Origin: Cyclobacterium lianum
GTDB taxonomy: Bacteria > Bacteroidota > Bacteroidia > Cytophagales > Cyclobacteriaceae
NCBI RefSeq assembly: GCF_900143075.1
Contig: NZ_FRCY01000023.1
Coordinates: forward strand, 1-59,184
Direction of reading: 5' to 3'
Length of the DNA: 59,184 bases
The translations under genes were made by a program, and so were the position numbers. The notes beneath the pieces were generated by a model. The model had not been told where the DNA came from, searched no databases, and saw only the letters and a program-made list of their open reading frames with translations. Shown piece by piece: positions 10,102-19,310 of this stretch. Each line of letters begins with the position of its first letter. The first letter of the stretch is position 1.

Positions 10102-10773
10102 ATGAATAAAGAAGAATTTAGAAAATTCGCAGTTAAAGGGCAGGGCCTTAGTGGCAATACATTTGACCAATATACCCATAGCGTTGAGAATATGACCCGG
10201 GCAGTTATCGAAGAGCGACCTACCAATTTCAGAGAAATTGATGTTTTCTCCAGGTTGATTATGGACCGGATCATCTTTCTGGGCATGGGAGTTGATGACA
10301 ATATTGCCAATATCATCACGGCGCAGCTATTGTTTCTGGAATCTGTTGATTCTAAAAAAGACATCTTGCTATATATCAACAGCCCCGGAGGCTCTGTGTA
10401 CGCAGGTTTGGGCATTTACGATACCATGCAATACATCAATCCCGAGGTGGGTACCATTTGCACCGGACTGGCAGCTTCTATGGGAGCGGTGCTACTGGCT
10501 GGCGGGGCCGCGGGCAAAAGGGCTGCGCTTCCACATTCCAGGATCATGATTCATCAACCTTCAGGAGGCATGCAGGGACAATCCAAAGACATGGAGATCA
10601 CCGTAAAGCAGATTCTCGAATTGAGAACTGAGCTGTATGAAATCCTGGCCAAACATAGTGGCAAATCCATCGAAGTAATTGAAAAGGATTCTGACAGGGA
10701 TTACTGGATGAAGGCTTCAGCAGCTAAAGAGTATGGATTGATAGATGAAGTTTTGACGAAAAAAGAAAAATAA
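10102..10773 (+). CDS. clpP: ATP-dependent Clp protease proteolytic subunit
   Basis: Serine protease subunit that forms the two-ring degradation chamber with ClpX or ClpA. From ATG 10102 it has 223 aa, beginning MNKEEFRKF. Upstream in-frame codons run back into the terminator hairpin, so the longer reading is unlikely. The triad is visible: Ser126 in LAASMGAV, His151 in [10 protein letters not shown], Asp200 in DSDRDYW. The oxyanion/strand region [12 protein letters not shown] is at about 91-102. clpX follows after 7 bases, so the two form an operon. ClpS for N-degron delivery is encoded separately near 52.7 kb. Confidence 0.97.
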   Translation: MNKEEFRKFAVKGQGLSGNTFDQYTHSVENMTRAVIEERPTNFREIDVFSRLIMDRIIFLGMGVDDNIANIITAQLLFLESVDSKKDILLYINSPGGSVYAGLGIYDTMQYINPEVGTICTGLAASMGAVLLAGGAAGKRAALPHSRIMIHQPSGGMQGQSKDMEITVKQILELRTELYEILAKHSGKSIEVIEKDSDRDYWMKASAAKEYGLIDEVLTKKEK

Positions 10774-10780
10774 AGCTCGG

Positions 10781-12007
10781 ATGGCGCAAGTAACATGTTC
10801 CTTTTGTGGCAGAAATAAGAAAGACGTAGACCTGATGGTCTCCGGAATTTCTGCGCATATCTGTAATTATTGTATCGAACAGGCATTTCAGATTTTAGGC
10901 GAAGAAGACAAAACGAAAAAGAATTCGAAAAAGCCTAAATTCAAATTGAAAAAACCGAAAGAATTGACTGCCTACCTGGATGAGTACGTTATCAGCCAGC
11001 AGGAAGCCAAGAAGGTTTTGACGGTGGCTGTTTACAACCATTACAAACGATTGGGACAAAAAGATGAAATGGATGATGAGGTGAAAATTGAAAAATCCAA
11101 CATCATCATGGTCGGGGATACCGGGACCGGCAAAACCTACCTGGCCAAAACTTTGGCCAAGACGCTGGAGGTTCCCTTTTGTATCGCAGACGCCACTGTA
11201 CTGACAGAAGCGGGCTATGTGGGAGAAGATGTGGAGAGTATCCTGACCCGATTGCTCCAGGCTGCGGATTACAACGTGGAAGCCGCCGAAAGGGGAATTG
11301 TCTATATAGACGAACTGGACAAGATCGCAAGAAAATCAGACAACCCCTCCATCACCAGAGATGTAAGCGGGGAAGGTGTGCAGCAAGCCATGCTCAAATT
11401 GCTTGAGGGCACTACTGTAAACGTCCCGCCCCAGGGCGGCAGAAAACATCCCGATCAGAAGATGATTTCTGTCAATACCGAAAATATCCTCTTCATTTGC
11501 GGTGGTGCTTTTGATGGCATCGGCAGGCATATTGCCAGCAGGCTCAACACCCAGCCCATGGGGTTTAGCAAAAAAAGCAACGCAGAGGTAGTAGACAGAA
11601 ATAACCTCCTGCAGTACGTGACGGCCCAGGACCTGAAAGCCTATGGACTTATTCCCGAATTGATCGGCCGCCTGCCCGTCATCACCCATCTTGATCCACT
11701 GGACAAGGCTACCCTAAAGAGAATACTCACAGAACCAAAAAATGCATTGACCAAACAGTACATCAAACTGATGAAAATGGAAAATGTCATATTGGAATTT
11801 GACGAGTCGGGAATTGATTTTATTGTCGAGAAGGCAGTGGAATTTAACCTGGGGGCAAGGGGATTGAGGTCCATTTGTGAGGCCATCATCACAGATGCCA
11901 TGTATGAGTATCCCTCTATAGAGGAAGAACAAACGCTTATTATTGACCGGGATTACGCCAATGCACAATTTGAAAAATCGAAATTCAAAAAGCTTCAGGT
12001 CGCTTAG
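10781..12007 (+). CDS. clpX: ATP-dependent Clp protease ATP-binding subunit ClpX
   Basis: AAA+ unfoldase that recognises tagged substrates and feeds them to ClpP, 408 aa. The N-terminal zinc-binding domain uses Cys6, Cys9, Cys28 and Cys31. Walker A GDTGTGKT is at residues 112-119, and Walker B reads VYIDELDK near 176-183. The ClpP-docking loop is probably [10 protein letters not shown], with MGF in place of IGF. Sensor 2 (GARGLRS) lies near the C-terminus. The gene starts 7 bases after clpP and ends convergently with lpxB. Confidence 0.97.
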   Translation: MAQVTCSFCGRNKKDVDLMVSGISAHICNYCIEQAFQILGEEDKTKKNSKKPKFKLKKPKELTAYLDEYVISQQEAKKVLTVAVYNHYKRLGQKDEMDDEVKIEKSNIIMVGDTGTGKTYLAKTLAKTLEVPFCIADATVLTEAGYVGEDVESILTRLLQAADYNVEAAERGIVYIDELDKIARKSDNPSITRDVSGEGVQQAMLKLLEGTTVNVPPQGGRKHPDQKMISVNTENILFICGGAFDGIGRHIASRLNTQPMGFSKKSNAEVVDRNNLLQYVTAQDLKAYGLIPELIGRLPVITHLDPLDKATLKRILTEPKNALTKQYIKLMKMENVILEFDESGIDFIVEKAVEFNLGARGLRSICEAIITDAMYEYPSIEEEQTLIIDRDYANAQFEKSKFKKLQVA

Positions 12008-12030
12008 CTACCTTAACGGATAATCCCGTA

Positions 12031-13146
12031 TCAGGACTTTGTTCCTGTCAATGAATGAAAGATCAGCCTCGCAGTTTCCTGCGAGGCTTTTTTTCTGCCA
12101 ATTTTTGCGGACACTTCTTCGTACCCGTTCAGAATCTCCTGTCTGTCGGCACCGTCGGCAAGTAGTTTCTCCAAACATGCCCTGACCGTTGCAGCGTTAT
12201 ACCCGTCCTGAATCAGTTCTTCTACCACTTCCTTCCCTGCTATTAAGTTGACCAGGGAAATAAAGGGCACACGAATCAAACTCCTGGCGATGGCATAAGA
12301 TATCCCACTGGTCCGGTAAACCACCACCTGTGGTACCTTAAACAGGGCCGTCTCCAGGGTAGCTGTGCCAGAGGTTACCACTGCTGCCCTGGCATGATGC
12401 AATACATCATAGGTTTGGTCGTACACTACTGTCAATCCGGCGTCCAGCGCAGCCTGGTACACCCCCCCGGGTAGATTTCGCACTCCCGCTACCACCCATT
12501 CTACACCTTCAAACGCCGGTTTTAAAGCGATCATGGTATGTAACATCTGGCGGATTTCCTGCCTTCTACTCCCGGGCAACAAGGCTACAAGGTTTTTGCC
12601 ATCAAGTTCATGTATTTCCAGAAAATCAGGTGCCGGCCGGAATTTTTTCTTTTCATCCAAAAGCGGATTGCCCACATAAGCTACCTCCCAATCAAACTTT
12701 TTGAAAAATTCCGGTTCGAAGGGCAAAATGGAATAGAGCTGTTCTACATTTTTTTTTAGTTTGTAAGCCCGGTTTTGGTTCCAGGCCCAGACCTTCGGCG
12801 CAATGTAATAGTGAACGGGTATGCCTTGTTTACTGGCAAAAGCCGCCATCTTCATGTTAAAACCGCCAAAATCCACCAGTATCAGGGCGTCCGGCCGGTT
12901 TTTCAGCAGGTCCGCCTTGATTTTACTCAGATAGCTAAAAACTCTTCTGAAGTGCAGCAATACCTCAACAAAACCCATCAGGGCGACTTCCCGGTAGTGT
13001 GCGACCAGCTCGCATCCGGCCGTATTCATGTAATCTCCTCCCATGCCCCGGAATTCCGCCTCTTCATCAATCTCTTTTATGCTGTAAAGGAGGTTGGATG
13101 CATGTAGGTCTCCGGAACGCTCTCCGGCAATGATGTAGTACTTCAA
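12031..13146 (-). CDS. lpxB: Lipid-A-disaccharide synthase
   Basis: Condenses UDP-2,3-diacylglucosamine with lipid X to form the tetraacyl disaccharide of lipid A, at the inner membrane. The 371 aa start with the family motif IIAGERSGDLHASNL at residues 5-19 and contain FRGMGGDYM, VDFGGFN and LLPGSRRQEI. These are the standard GT19 signatures, and the length is normal. It shows that the cell makes lipopolysaccharide. It converges with clpX, whose terminator uses the last part of this coding sequence. It ends with TGA at 12031-12033. Confidence 0.96.
   Translation of the reverse strand: MKYYIIAGERSGDLHASNLLYSIKEIDEEAEFRGMGGDYMNTAGCELVAHYREVALMGFVEVLLHFRRVFSYLSKIKADLLKNRPDALILVDFGGFNMKMAAFASKQGIPVHYYIAPKVWAWNQNRAYKLKKNVEQLYSILPFEPEFFKKFDWEVAYVGNPLLDEKKKFRPAPDFLEIHELDGKNLVALLPGSRRQEIRQMLHTMIALKPAFEGVEWVVAGVRNLPGGVYQAALDAGLTVVYDQTYDVLHHARAAVVTSGTATLETALFKVPQVVVYRTSGISYAIARSLIRVPFISLVNLIAGKEVVEELIQDGYNAATVRACLEKLLADGADRQEILNGYEEVSAKIGRKKASQETARLIFHSLTGTKS
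12066..12094 (+). terminator. clpX terminator inside the 3' end of lpxB
   Basis: Perfect 9-pair stem GCCTCGCAG (12066-12074) with CTGCGAGGC (12079-12087), loop TTTC, then seven T residues. It points in the clpX direction but lies wholly within the C-terminal codons of the convergent lpxB gene, where the T-run encodes lysines. Confidence 0.85.
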
Positions 13147-13176
13147 CGGTTTGGGATTTGCGGTTTTTGGTCCTGA

Positions 13177-13602
13177 CTATTCACCATAGTATTCCACGAA
13201 ATTACGAGGTGTTTCGTAGAGCGTGAGTTTGTACAAACCACCTTCCTTAACGAGTTTATCCACCAGCGGCTGTAATATTTTCCAAAACTCCATCACCAGG
13301 TTTTCACAACTTGCCATTTTCCCGGACATAAATGACACATCCAGATTGAGGTTTTTGTGATCAACCTTGTCGATCACTTCGCGACGGACCAGGGTACTCA
13401 GTTGCTTCAGATCTACCACAAATCCGGTATCTTCATCCGGCTTTCCTTTAATCGTGACAATAAGTTCAAAGTTATGACCATGCCAGTTTTCGTTGGCACA
13501 AGGCCCAAAAACGGCCTTGTTTTTCTCTTCAGACCATTTTGGATTCCAGAGCTTGTGGGCTGCATTAAAATGTTCCTTCCGACAAACGTGTACCATCTCC
13601 AT
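13177..13602 (-). CDS. 6-pyruvoyl/6-carboxytetrahydropterin synthase family enzyme
   Basis: Zinc enzyme of the PTPS/QueD family, 141 aa, acting on dihydroneopterin triphosphate. His16 (in HFNAAH), His41 and His43 (WHGHNF) are the metal ligands, and Cys35 is the likely catalytic nucleophile. Cys and HGHN are separated by five residues here, slightly longer than the common CxxxHGHN spacing. The QueD role in queuosine synthesis is most likely, but no queC, queE or queF lies nearby to confirm it. TAACTTTG at 13617-13624 could be the promoter -7 box. Confidence 0.88.
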   Translation of the reverse strand: MEMVHVCRKEHFNAAHKLWNPKWSEEKNKAVFGPCANENWHGHNFELIVTIKGKPDEDTGFVVDLKQLSTLVRREVIDKVDHKNLNLDVSFMSGKMASCENLVMEFWKILQPLVDKLVKEGGLYKLTLYETPRNFVEYYGE

Positions 13603-13616
13603 TTTCGATTAAGCTG

Positions 13617-13624
13617 CAAAGTTA
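13617..13624 (-). promoter_or_regulatory. Candidate -7 box for the PTPS/QueD gene
   Basis: Minus-strand TAACTTTG, a perfect TAnnTTTG match, 15 bases before the ATG. A -33 element is not evident. Confidence 0.35.
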
Positions 13625-13760
13625 ATAAAAAATGAAAAGATTCCCGGCTGTCCTGCACAAAACAAAATTCGGGACAAGCAAGTACAATATACCTTCAGCC
13701 TGTTGTTAAAAATGACCGCATCAGCCCCTGAATGCCTGTGTCGGAATATCTGCGGCATAT

Positions 13761-13796
13761 AAAAAAAAGCAGTACCGCGTGGGAACGGCACTGCTT
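13761..13796 (-). terminator. acnA terminator
   Basis: An 11-pair stem with one mismatch (13767-13777 against 13786-13796), followed on the minus strand by eight T residues. It lies 25 bases beyond the acnA stop. Confidence 0.85.
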
Positions 13797-13820
13797 CATG
13801 GCATTACATTTTCGGGCGGA

Positions 13821-16604
13821 TCATGCCTTGAGAAATTGCCTCAAAACATAATGAAGGATTCCCCCATTTTTGTAATATTCGATCTCGATGGCGGAGTCCA
13901 GGCGGGCGATCACATCAAAATTAACTGTTGATCCGTCCTCCTTTTTCGCACTGGCCTTGAGCACTTTCAGCGGACTCAATCCATCTTTAATACCGGTTAT
14001 TGATATTTGCTCCTTCCCGGTAAGTCCAAGAGTTGTGGCCGACTGTCCTTTGGCATACTGCATAGGTAATACACCCATGCCCACCAAATTGGAGCGATGT
14101 ATGCGTTCGTAGCTTTCGGCAATCACCCCTTTGATACCCAGAAGTGTGGTACCTTTGGCTGCCCAATCTCTGGAAGAGCCGCTGCCGTACTCCTTACCTG
14201 CCAGTACGACAAGTGGTACATCATCCTTCTGGTACCTGACAGACGCATCAAACACCGTCATTTCCTCTCCCGATGGCATATGTGTGGTATAGCCTCCTTC
14301 CCTGGAGCTGAGTTGGTTTTTGATCCTTACATTGGCAAAGGTACCCCGAACCATTACTTCATCATTACCTCTTCTGGAGCCGTAAGAATTGAACATGCCC
14401 TGCTCTACCCCCTTACCGATCAGGTATTTTCCGGCAGGAGAAGTAGGAGAAAATGAACCAGCGGGAGAAATGTGGTCGGTGGTGATAGAATCTCCCAACT
14501 TGAGTAGCACGCGGCTGTTTTCAATATCATCCGGCTCGTCTACGGTCTCGGATATTCCCTTGAAAAAAGGTGCTTCTTTTATATAGGTAGATTTATCTGA
14601 CCACTGGTATACCTGGTCTTCCGGTGCCTTTAATGAGCGCCACTGCTCGTTCCCCTCAAAAATTTCACCATAATTTTTCTTGTAGTCGTTTGGAGAAAGC
14701 ACCCTGTTGGACACTTCGAATATTTCCTCATTGGATGGCCATATATCCTTGAGGTACACCGGCTCCAGATTAGGGTCGTATCCCAAAGGCTCACTGTTTA
14801 AATCCACATCTACCCGTCCTGCAAGGGCATAGGCCACGACCAGCATGGGGGACATCAGATAATTCATCTTCACCTGTGGATGTACCCTTGCCTCAAAATT
14901 CCTGTTTCCCGACAGTACTGAGGCAACTACCAGATCGTTGTCTTCAACGGCTTTGGCAATGTGTCTTGGCAACGGTCCGGAGTTTCCAATACAACTGGTA
15001 CAGCCATAGCCTACCACGTGGAAACGCAAGGCTTCCAGATCGTCCAGCAAGCCTGCATTTTCAAGGTAATCCGTCACCACTTTTGACCCGGGAGCCAGAG
15101 ATGTTTTTACCCAGGGCTTCACATCCAACCCTTTCTCTCTGGCTTTTCTTGCAATCAATCCAGCGCCAATCATTACACTTGGGTTGGACGTGTTTGTACA
15201 GGAAGTAATTGCAGCAATCACGATTGACCCATCGTGCAGGGCAAATTTTTCATTATTGAGTTTGATCACGACGGATTTGAGCCCGTTTTTCAATTTGGTT
15301 TCTATTTCAACGTCATTGTCTACCTTGCTTTTCTGGTCTTTTACCGGCTGATTGCCTCCACCTTCAGCAAACCACCTGCTCACATCATCCCGCTTATCAA
15401 TGGGAATGTATTCCCGGCCATGCACTTCCTTGAGCAGGTAGCCGAATTTGTCTTTAAATTCCCTCATCAGGATCTTATCCTGAGGCCTTTTGGGGCCGGA
15501 AACGGTGGGTTCTACAGTAGAAAGGTCCAGCTCTACAACAGTAGAGTAATTGATTTCGTCCTCATTCGCCCGCCATAGCAGGTTTGACTTGGTGTAGTCC
15601 TCAACCAATTTGATCTGATCTGCCGTACGGTTTGTTTTAGACATGTAATCCAGTGTCCTGTCGTCGATGGGGAAATAAGTAACCGTACAGCCAAACTCTG
15701 GTGACATATTGGAAATGGTAGCTCTGTCGGGAACGGACAAATTATCCAATCCGGGACCAAAAACTTCTACAAACTTACCCACAACGCCATTTCTCCTCAA
15801 CAATTCCGTGATGGTCAAAACCATATCTGTGGCGGTAGTCCCTAGCGGAAGCGAACCGGTAAGTCTTAAACCGACCACCTCGGGCATAATAAAGTAAATG
15901 GGCTGACCGAGAAGGGCAGCCTCCGCCTCTATGCCCCCTACACCCCATCCGACTACACCAATGCCGTTAACCATTGGTGTATGGGAATCTGTACCTACCA
16001 GGGTGTCAGGAAACACCTTGCCCTCTCTTGCGATCACGCCTTGCGCCAGGTATTCCAGATTCACCTGGTGGCATATACCCATACCCGGAGGTACTACAGA
16101 AAAATTGTTAAAGGATTTCTGAGCCCATTTCAAAAATTCATAACGTTCGCCGTTGCGCTCGTATTCCACGTCTACGTTTCTCTTGTAGGAATAATTGGTA
16201 CCAAAATAATCTACCTGCACAGAGTGATCCACCACCAGGTCAACTGGAATAAGTGGATTGATCTTTTCCGGATCTTTACCCTTTCTGACCGCTTCGGCCC
16301 TGAGTGAAGCGATATCTACTACGGCCGGTACCCCTGTAAAATCCTGCATCAGTACCCGCGCGGGTTTAAAGGGAATATCCTTTTCTGAGGCTTCAGGCTT
16401 CCAGTTGAGTAAGGTTTCTATATTTTCCCTGGTAATTGCAAAATCATCAAAATTTCTCAGTGCATTTTCCAACAGAATCCTGATAGAAAAAGGCAATTTT
16501 TCTATGGGATACCCCTGTTCCTGAAGGGACTTCAAACTCCAATACTGGAGATCCCCTTTAGCAGTTGAAAGTTTCTTAATGATATTAAAAGGATCTTTAG
16601 GCAT
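13821..16604 (-). CDS. acnA: Aconitate hydratase (AcnA type)
   Basis: TCA-cycle enzyme interconverting citrate and isocitrate with a [4Fe-4S] cluster. At 927 aa it has the length and domain order of the AcnA/IRP1 group rather than AcnB. The cluster cysteines are in ITSCTNTSNPS near residue 466 and GCTSCIGNSGP near 532-536. Other signatures are LVGTDSHTPMVNG, and GSSRDWAAKGT in the C-terminal swivel domain. It stands alone, with a strong terminator and a 131-base gap from the mla-type operon. No promoter with a full consensus was found. Confidence 0.97.
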   Translation of the reverse strand: MPKDPFNIIKKLSTAKGDLQYWSLKSLQEQGYPIEKLPFSIRILLENALRNFDDFAITRENIETLLNWKPEASEKDIPFKPARVLMQDFTGVPAVVDIASLRAEAVRKGKDPEKINPLIPVDLVVDHSVQVDYFGTNYSYKRNVDVEYERNGERYEFLKWAQKSFNNFSVVPPGMGICHQVNLEYLAQGVIAREGKVFPDTLVGTDSHTPMVNGIGVVGWGVGGIEAEAALLGQPIYFIMPEVVGLRLTGSLPLGTTATDMVLTITELLRRNGVVGKFVEVFGPGLDNLSVPDRATISNMSPEFGCTVTYFPIDDRTLDYMSKTNRTADQIKLVEDYTKSNLLWRANEDEINYSTVVELDLSTVEPTVSGPKRPQDKILMREFKDKFGYLLKEVHGREYIPIDKRDDVSRWFAEGGGNQPVKDQKSKVDNDVEIETKLKNGLKSVVIKLNNEKFALHDGSIVIAAITSCTNTSNPSVMIGAGLIARKAREKGLDVKPWVKTSLAPGSKVVTDYLENAGLLDDLEALRFHVVGYGCTSCIGNSGPLPRHIAKAVEDNDLVVASVLSGNRNFEARVHPQVKMNYLMSPMLVVAYALAGRVDVDLNSEPLGYDPNLEPVYLKDIWPSNEEIFEVSNRVLSPNDYKKNYGEIFEGNEQWRSLKAPEDQVYQWSDKSTYIKEAPFFKGISETVDEPDDIENSRVLLKLGDSITTDHISPAGSFSPTSPAGKYLIGKGVEQGMFNSYGSRRGNDEVMVRGTFANVRIKNQLSSREGGYTTHMPSGEEMTVFDASVRYQKDDVPLVVLAGKEYGSGSSRDWAAKGTTLLGIKGVIAESYERIHRSNLVGMGVLPMQYAKGQSATTLGLTGKEQISITGIKDGLSPLKVLKASAKKEDGSTVNFDVIARLDSAIEIEYYKNGGILHYVLRQFLKA

Positions 16605-16706
16605 ATTTCAAATAGGTTTTTTTGATAAAAAAAGATTTCAAAAACAATCGAAGATGAAATCAGTCTAGGGCTACAATATAGGTTTTTTTTGGCAGAAATG
16701 GAACAC

Positions 16707-16732
16707 AAAAAAAGCGGAAAGTACTCCGCTTT
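16707..16732 (-). terminator. Terminator of the Mla-type operon
   Basis: AAAGCGGA (16711-16718) pairs with TCCGCTTT (16725-16732). On the minus strand the stem is followed by a T-run, 7 bases past the mlaD-like stop. Confidence 0.8.
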
Positions 16733-16738
16733 GGCTGT

Positions 16739-17707
16739 TTATTCTCGATTGGCCTTGTCTCTCTTTCTGAATGCACCTCGAAAAAGCCAGTGGTAGCGCA
16801 TGGCCTCCAGGGTTTCATTCATCCGCACGGTACCGGTATCCAGATTACCCATAGTACTTTTCAGGTACTCGGCAAACTGCTCATCATTGAGCAACATGCC
16901 CAGGGTATTGTCCTCCCGGGTAAGCCCTTCACTGGCTTCATTGAAATTGGCCGCTGCGCTGTCTACTTTTGCACCCGTGGCTTCCAGGGCACTAACCGTA
17001 TTTCTGAGACTGGCAAAGACCGTGGTATCGTTGATCAGGTCATCCATGAGCCCGCCTTTTTGATTCAGTTTGTCCGAAAAGTCAGCCAGTTCCGAAGTCA
17101 TTCGGCTACTATTGATGGCGGTACGTTGCAGGTTACCCATCATTTGCCGGAATTCCTGTGCCAGGGTACTGTCTGTGAGAACCGCACCAATGATACCCTC
17201 TCCGTTGGCAATTTTGTGGGTCAGTACTTTCAGGTCTTCAGTAATGGACACCAGATTATTGTTATTTTCCTGCAAAGTCTCCATCATTTTATCGGTATCC
17301 AGTGGCATTTCAGCGGTGAGCCTGTCCCCGTCCTCTACGGCGGGCACTTCCTCGGCACCACCGTAGATAACGATAATTTTATTGCCTATCAGTCCGTCAG
17401 AGCTGATGGTAGCTTTTGAATTCTTTTTGATATACTCCTTAGCGGCAGATTCAATATTCATTTCAATTTCGACCTGGGAATCTCCATAGAAGTTTATCTT
17501 CTTGACGGTCCCGATCTTGACGCCTGAAAACCAAACATTATTACCGGTCTGCAGGCCTCCTACATCATCAAATACCGCAAAAACGCGGATGCTTTTTACA
17601 AAGGCCTTTTGCTGTGCACCCAGGGTGAGGATGCCGGTAACCAGGATGATGATTCCTATCAGCACAAATATGCCAACGGTAACCGATTTTTTATTGTCAT
17701 TTCTCAT
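16739..17707 (-). CDS. mlaD: MCE/MlaD family lipid-binding protein
   Basis: Periplasmic lipid-binding subunit of an ABC lipid transporter, 322 aa. A single N-terminal membrane anchor covers residues about 8-30. One MCE domain follows (VFAVFDDVGGLQTGNNVWFSGVKIG, about 40-118), then a long helical region that may form a tunnel or oligomerise. Its ATG overlaps the stop of the ATPase gene as ATGA, so the E-F-D order is a tight operon. It is longer than E. coli MlaD, as is usual for single-MCE proteins with helical tails. Transport direction and lipid are not readable. Confidence 0.88.
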   Translation of the reverse strand: MRNDNKKSVTVGIFVLIGIIILVTGILTLGAQQKAFVKSIRVFAVFDDVGGLQTGNNVWFSGVKIGTVKKINFYGDSQVEIEMNIESAAKEYIKKNSKATISSDGLIGNKIIVIYGGAEEVPAVEDGDRLTAEMPLDTDKMMETLQENNNNLVSITEDLKVLTHKIANGEGIIGAVLTDSTLAQEFRQMMGNLQRTAINSSRMTSELADFSDKLNQKGGLMDDLINDTTVFASLRNTVSALEATGAKVDSAAANFNEASEGLTREDNTLGMLLNDEQFAEYLKSTMGNLDTGTVRMNETLEAMRYHWLFRGAFRKRDKANRE

Positions 17708-18456
17708 TGTGTGATGAAATTATAGTCATAAAATGATTTAACCCTACCATCCTGCGCGTGTTGAAATACTTCTTCAAATTTACCCTTGGCTCCGAAGACA
17801 CCATCCAGCAATACCGCCATGCGGTCTCCGGTCACCTTGGCGCAGGTCAGGTCATGGGTGATGATGATTGACGTAGTTTGGTATTTTTCATTCACCTGAT
17901 TGATCAGGTTGTTGATGTCCATACAGGTAATGGGGTCCAGCCCGGCGGTCGGTTCATCATACAACATGATTTCCGGCTTCAATATCAGCGTACGCGCAAT
18001 TCCGATCCGCTTTCTTTGACCTCCCGATAGCTCTGAGGGCATCTGGTTGATCGTACCGGACAGACCGACACTGTCCAGTACTTCTTCTACCAATTGATTT
18101 TTTTCAGATTTTGAAAGGTTCTTTACATTTCTCACGAGAGGAAATTCCAGGTTTTCCCTCACCGTCATACTGTCATACAATGCACTTGCCTGAAAAGAAA
18201 ACCCTATTTTTAACCTCAACGCATTGAGGTCTTTCTGAGACAGGTCTTTCACTTCTTTGCCCAACACCTTCACAGAGCCCTCATCCTGCGTAAGCAAGCC
18301 CACCATGATTTTGATCAATACGGATTTGCCGCTACCGGATTTCCCGAGCACCACCAGGTTTTCGCCTTTGTAAAGATCGAGGTCTACGCCTTTTAATACA
18401 TCCAGATCTCCAAATGATTTGACCAGATTCCTTACCTGTATTACCGTTTCTCTCAT
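17704..18456 (-). CDS. mlaF: ABC transporter ATP-binding protein (MlaF type)
   Basis: ATPase of the Mla-type phospholipid transporter, 250 aa. Walker A is GKSGSGKS near residues 38-45, the signature is LSGGQRKRIGIARTL, and Walker B with the D-loop is MLYDEPTAGLDP. The H-loop histidine is in IIITHDL. LSGGQRKR rather than LSGGQ(Q/M)QR is typical of the Mla/Ttg2/MCE subgroup. It lies one base after the permease gene and overlaps the MCE gene by 4 bases. It would drive the permease from the cytosolic side. Confidence 0.92.
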   Translation of the reverse strand: MRETVIQVRNLVKSFGDLDVLKGVDLDLYKGENLVVLGKSGSGKSVLIKIMVGLLTQDEGSVKVLGKEVKDLSQKDLNALRLKIGFSFQASALYDSMTVRENLEFPLVRNVKNLSKSEKNQLVEEVLDSVGLSGTINQMPSELSGGQRKRIGIARTLILKPEIMLYDEPTAGLDPITCMDINNLINQVNEKYQTTSIIITHDLTCAKVTGDRMAVLLDGVFGAKGKFEEVFQHAQDGRVKSFYDYNFITQ

Positions 18457-18457
18457 C

Positions 18458-19255
18458 TTACAACTGTCTAAAGAAATTGGTTACCTGCAAAGAAAGCAAC
18501 TCTTCAATAAAAATTAAAAACATCGCCATCACTACCGCTGAATTCGCTGCTTTTCCGACCCCTTCAGTACCTTTGGTGGAATTGTACCCCTTGTAACAGC
18601 CCACCATTCCTATAGTAAAACCAAAGAACAGCGACTTGATCATAGAAGAAGTAATGTCCAAAAAGGATATGGCATCAAATACCTGCACAAAAAACGTGCT
18701 CAAACTCACCAACTCATTGAAATGCACGTTTACAAAAGCCCCCAATAGGGCCACAAAATCGGTATATAAGACCAGAATGGGGATCATAAAGGTACTGGCC
18801 AGTACCCTGGATACCACCAGAAATTTAAACGGGTTTGTCGCCGAAACCTCCATCGCATCAATCTGCTCAGTGACCTTCATAGACCCGATTTCAGCACCGA
18901 TACTGGAGCCGACTTTTCCTGCAGCAATCAAAGCCGTTACCAAAGGCCCCATAGCCCTTACCACCGCAATCGAAATCAGTGCCGGAAGCCAGGAAGTCGC
19001 ACCAAACTCGGCAAGGGAGGGACGGGATTGATTCGTGAAGACCACACCTACTATAAACCCTGTCAGCGAAATCAAAGGCAGAGAGTTCCACCCAATCTGA
19101 TAACATTGCCGGATCACCTCCTTAAATTCGTAGGGAGGAAACCAGACTTCCTGAAAAAATCGTTTGACAAATTTATAAGCATTCTCCAGGCCCATAAAAA
19201 ATTTATCAATTCGCTTCCCTAATACTTTATCTTTTTTATTGGGCTCTCCCGCCAT
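18458..19255 (-). CDS. mlaE: ABC transporter permease (MlaE type)
   Basis: Inner-membrane permease of an MCE-associated lipid transporter, 265 aa. It has about five membrane segments and the family motif region GPLVTALIAAGKVGSSIGAEIGSMKVTEQIDAMEV. It is the first gene of an E-F-D operon with a one-base gap to the ATPase. MlaC and MlaB homologues are absent, as is common outside Proteobacteria. Its probable job, with the next two genes, is keeping lipid balance in the outer membrane. Confidence 0.92.
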   Translation of the reverse strand: MAGEPNKKDKVLGKRIDKFFMGLENAYKFVKRFFQEVWFPPYEFKEVIRQCYQIGWNSLPLISLTGFIVGVVFTNQSRPSLAEFGATSWLPALISIAVVRAMGPLVTALIAAGKVGSSIGAEIGSMKVTEQIDAMEVSATNPFKFLVVSRVLASTFMIPILVLYTDFVALLGAFVNVHFNELVSLSTFFVQVFDAISFLDITSSMIKSLFFGFTIGMVGCYKGYNSTKGTEGVGKAANSAVVMAMFLIFIEELLSLQVTNFFRQL

Positions 19256-19310
19256 AGAAAGGTAGTTTTAATATTAGTTACAATATGAACACAAAAATCA
19301 ACCAATACTT

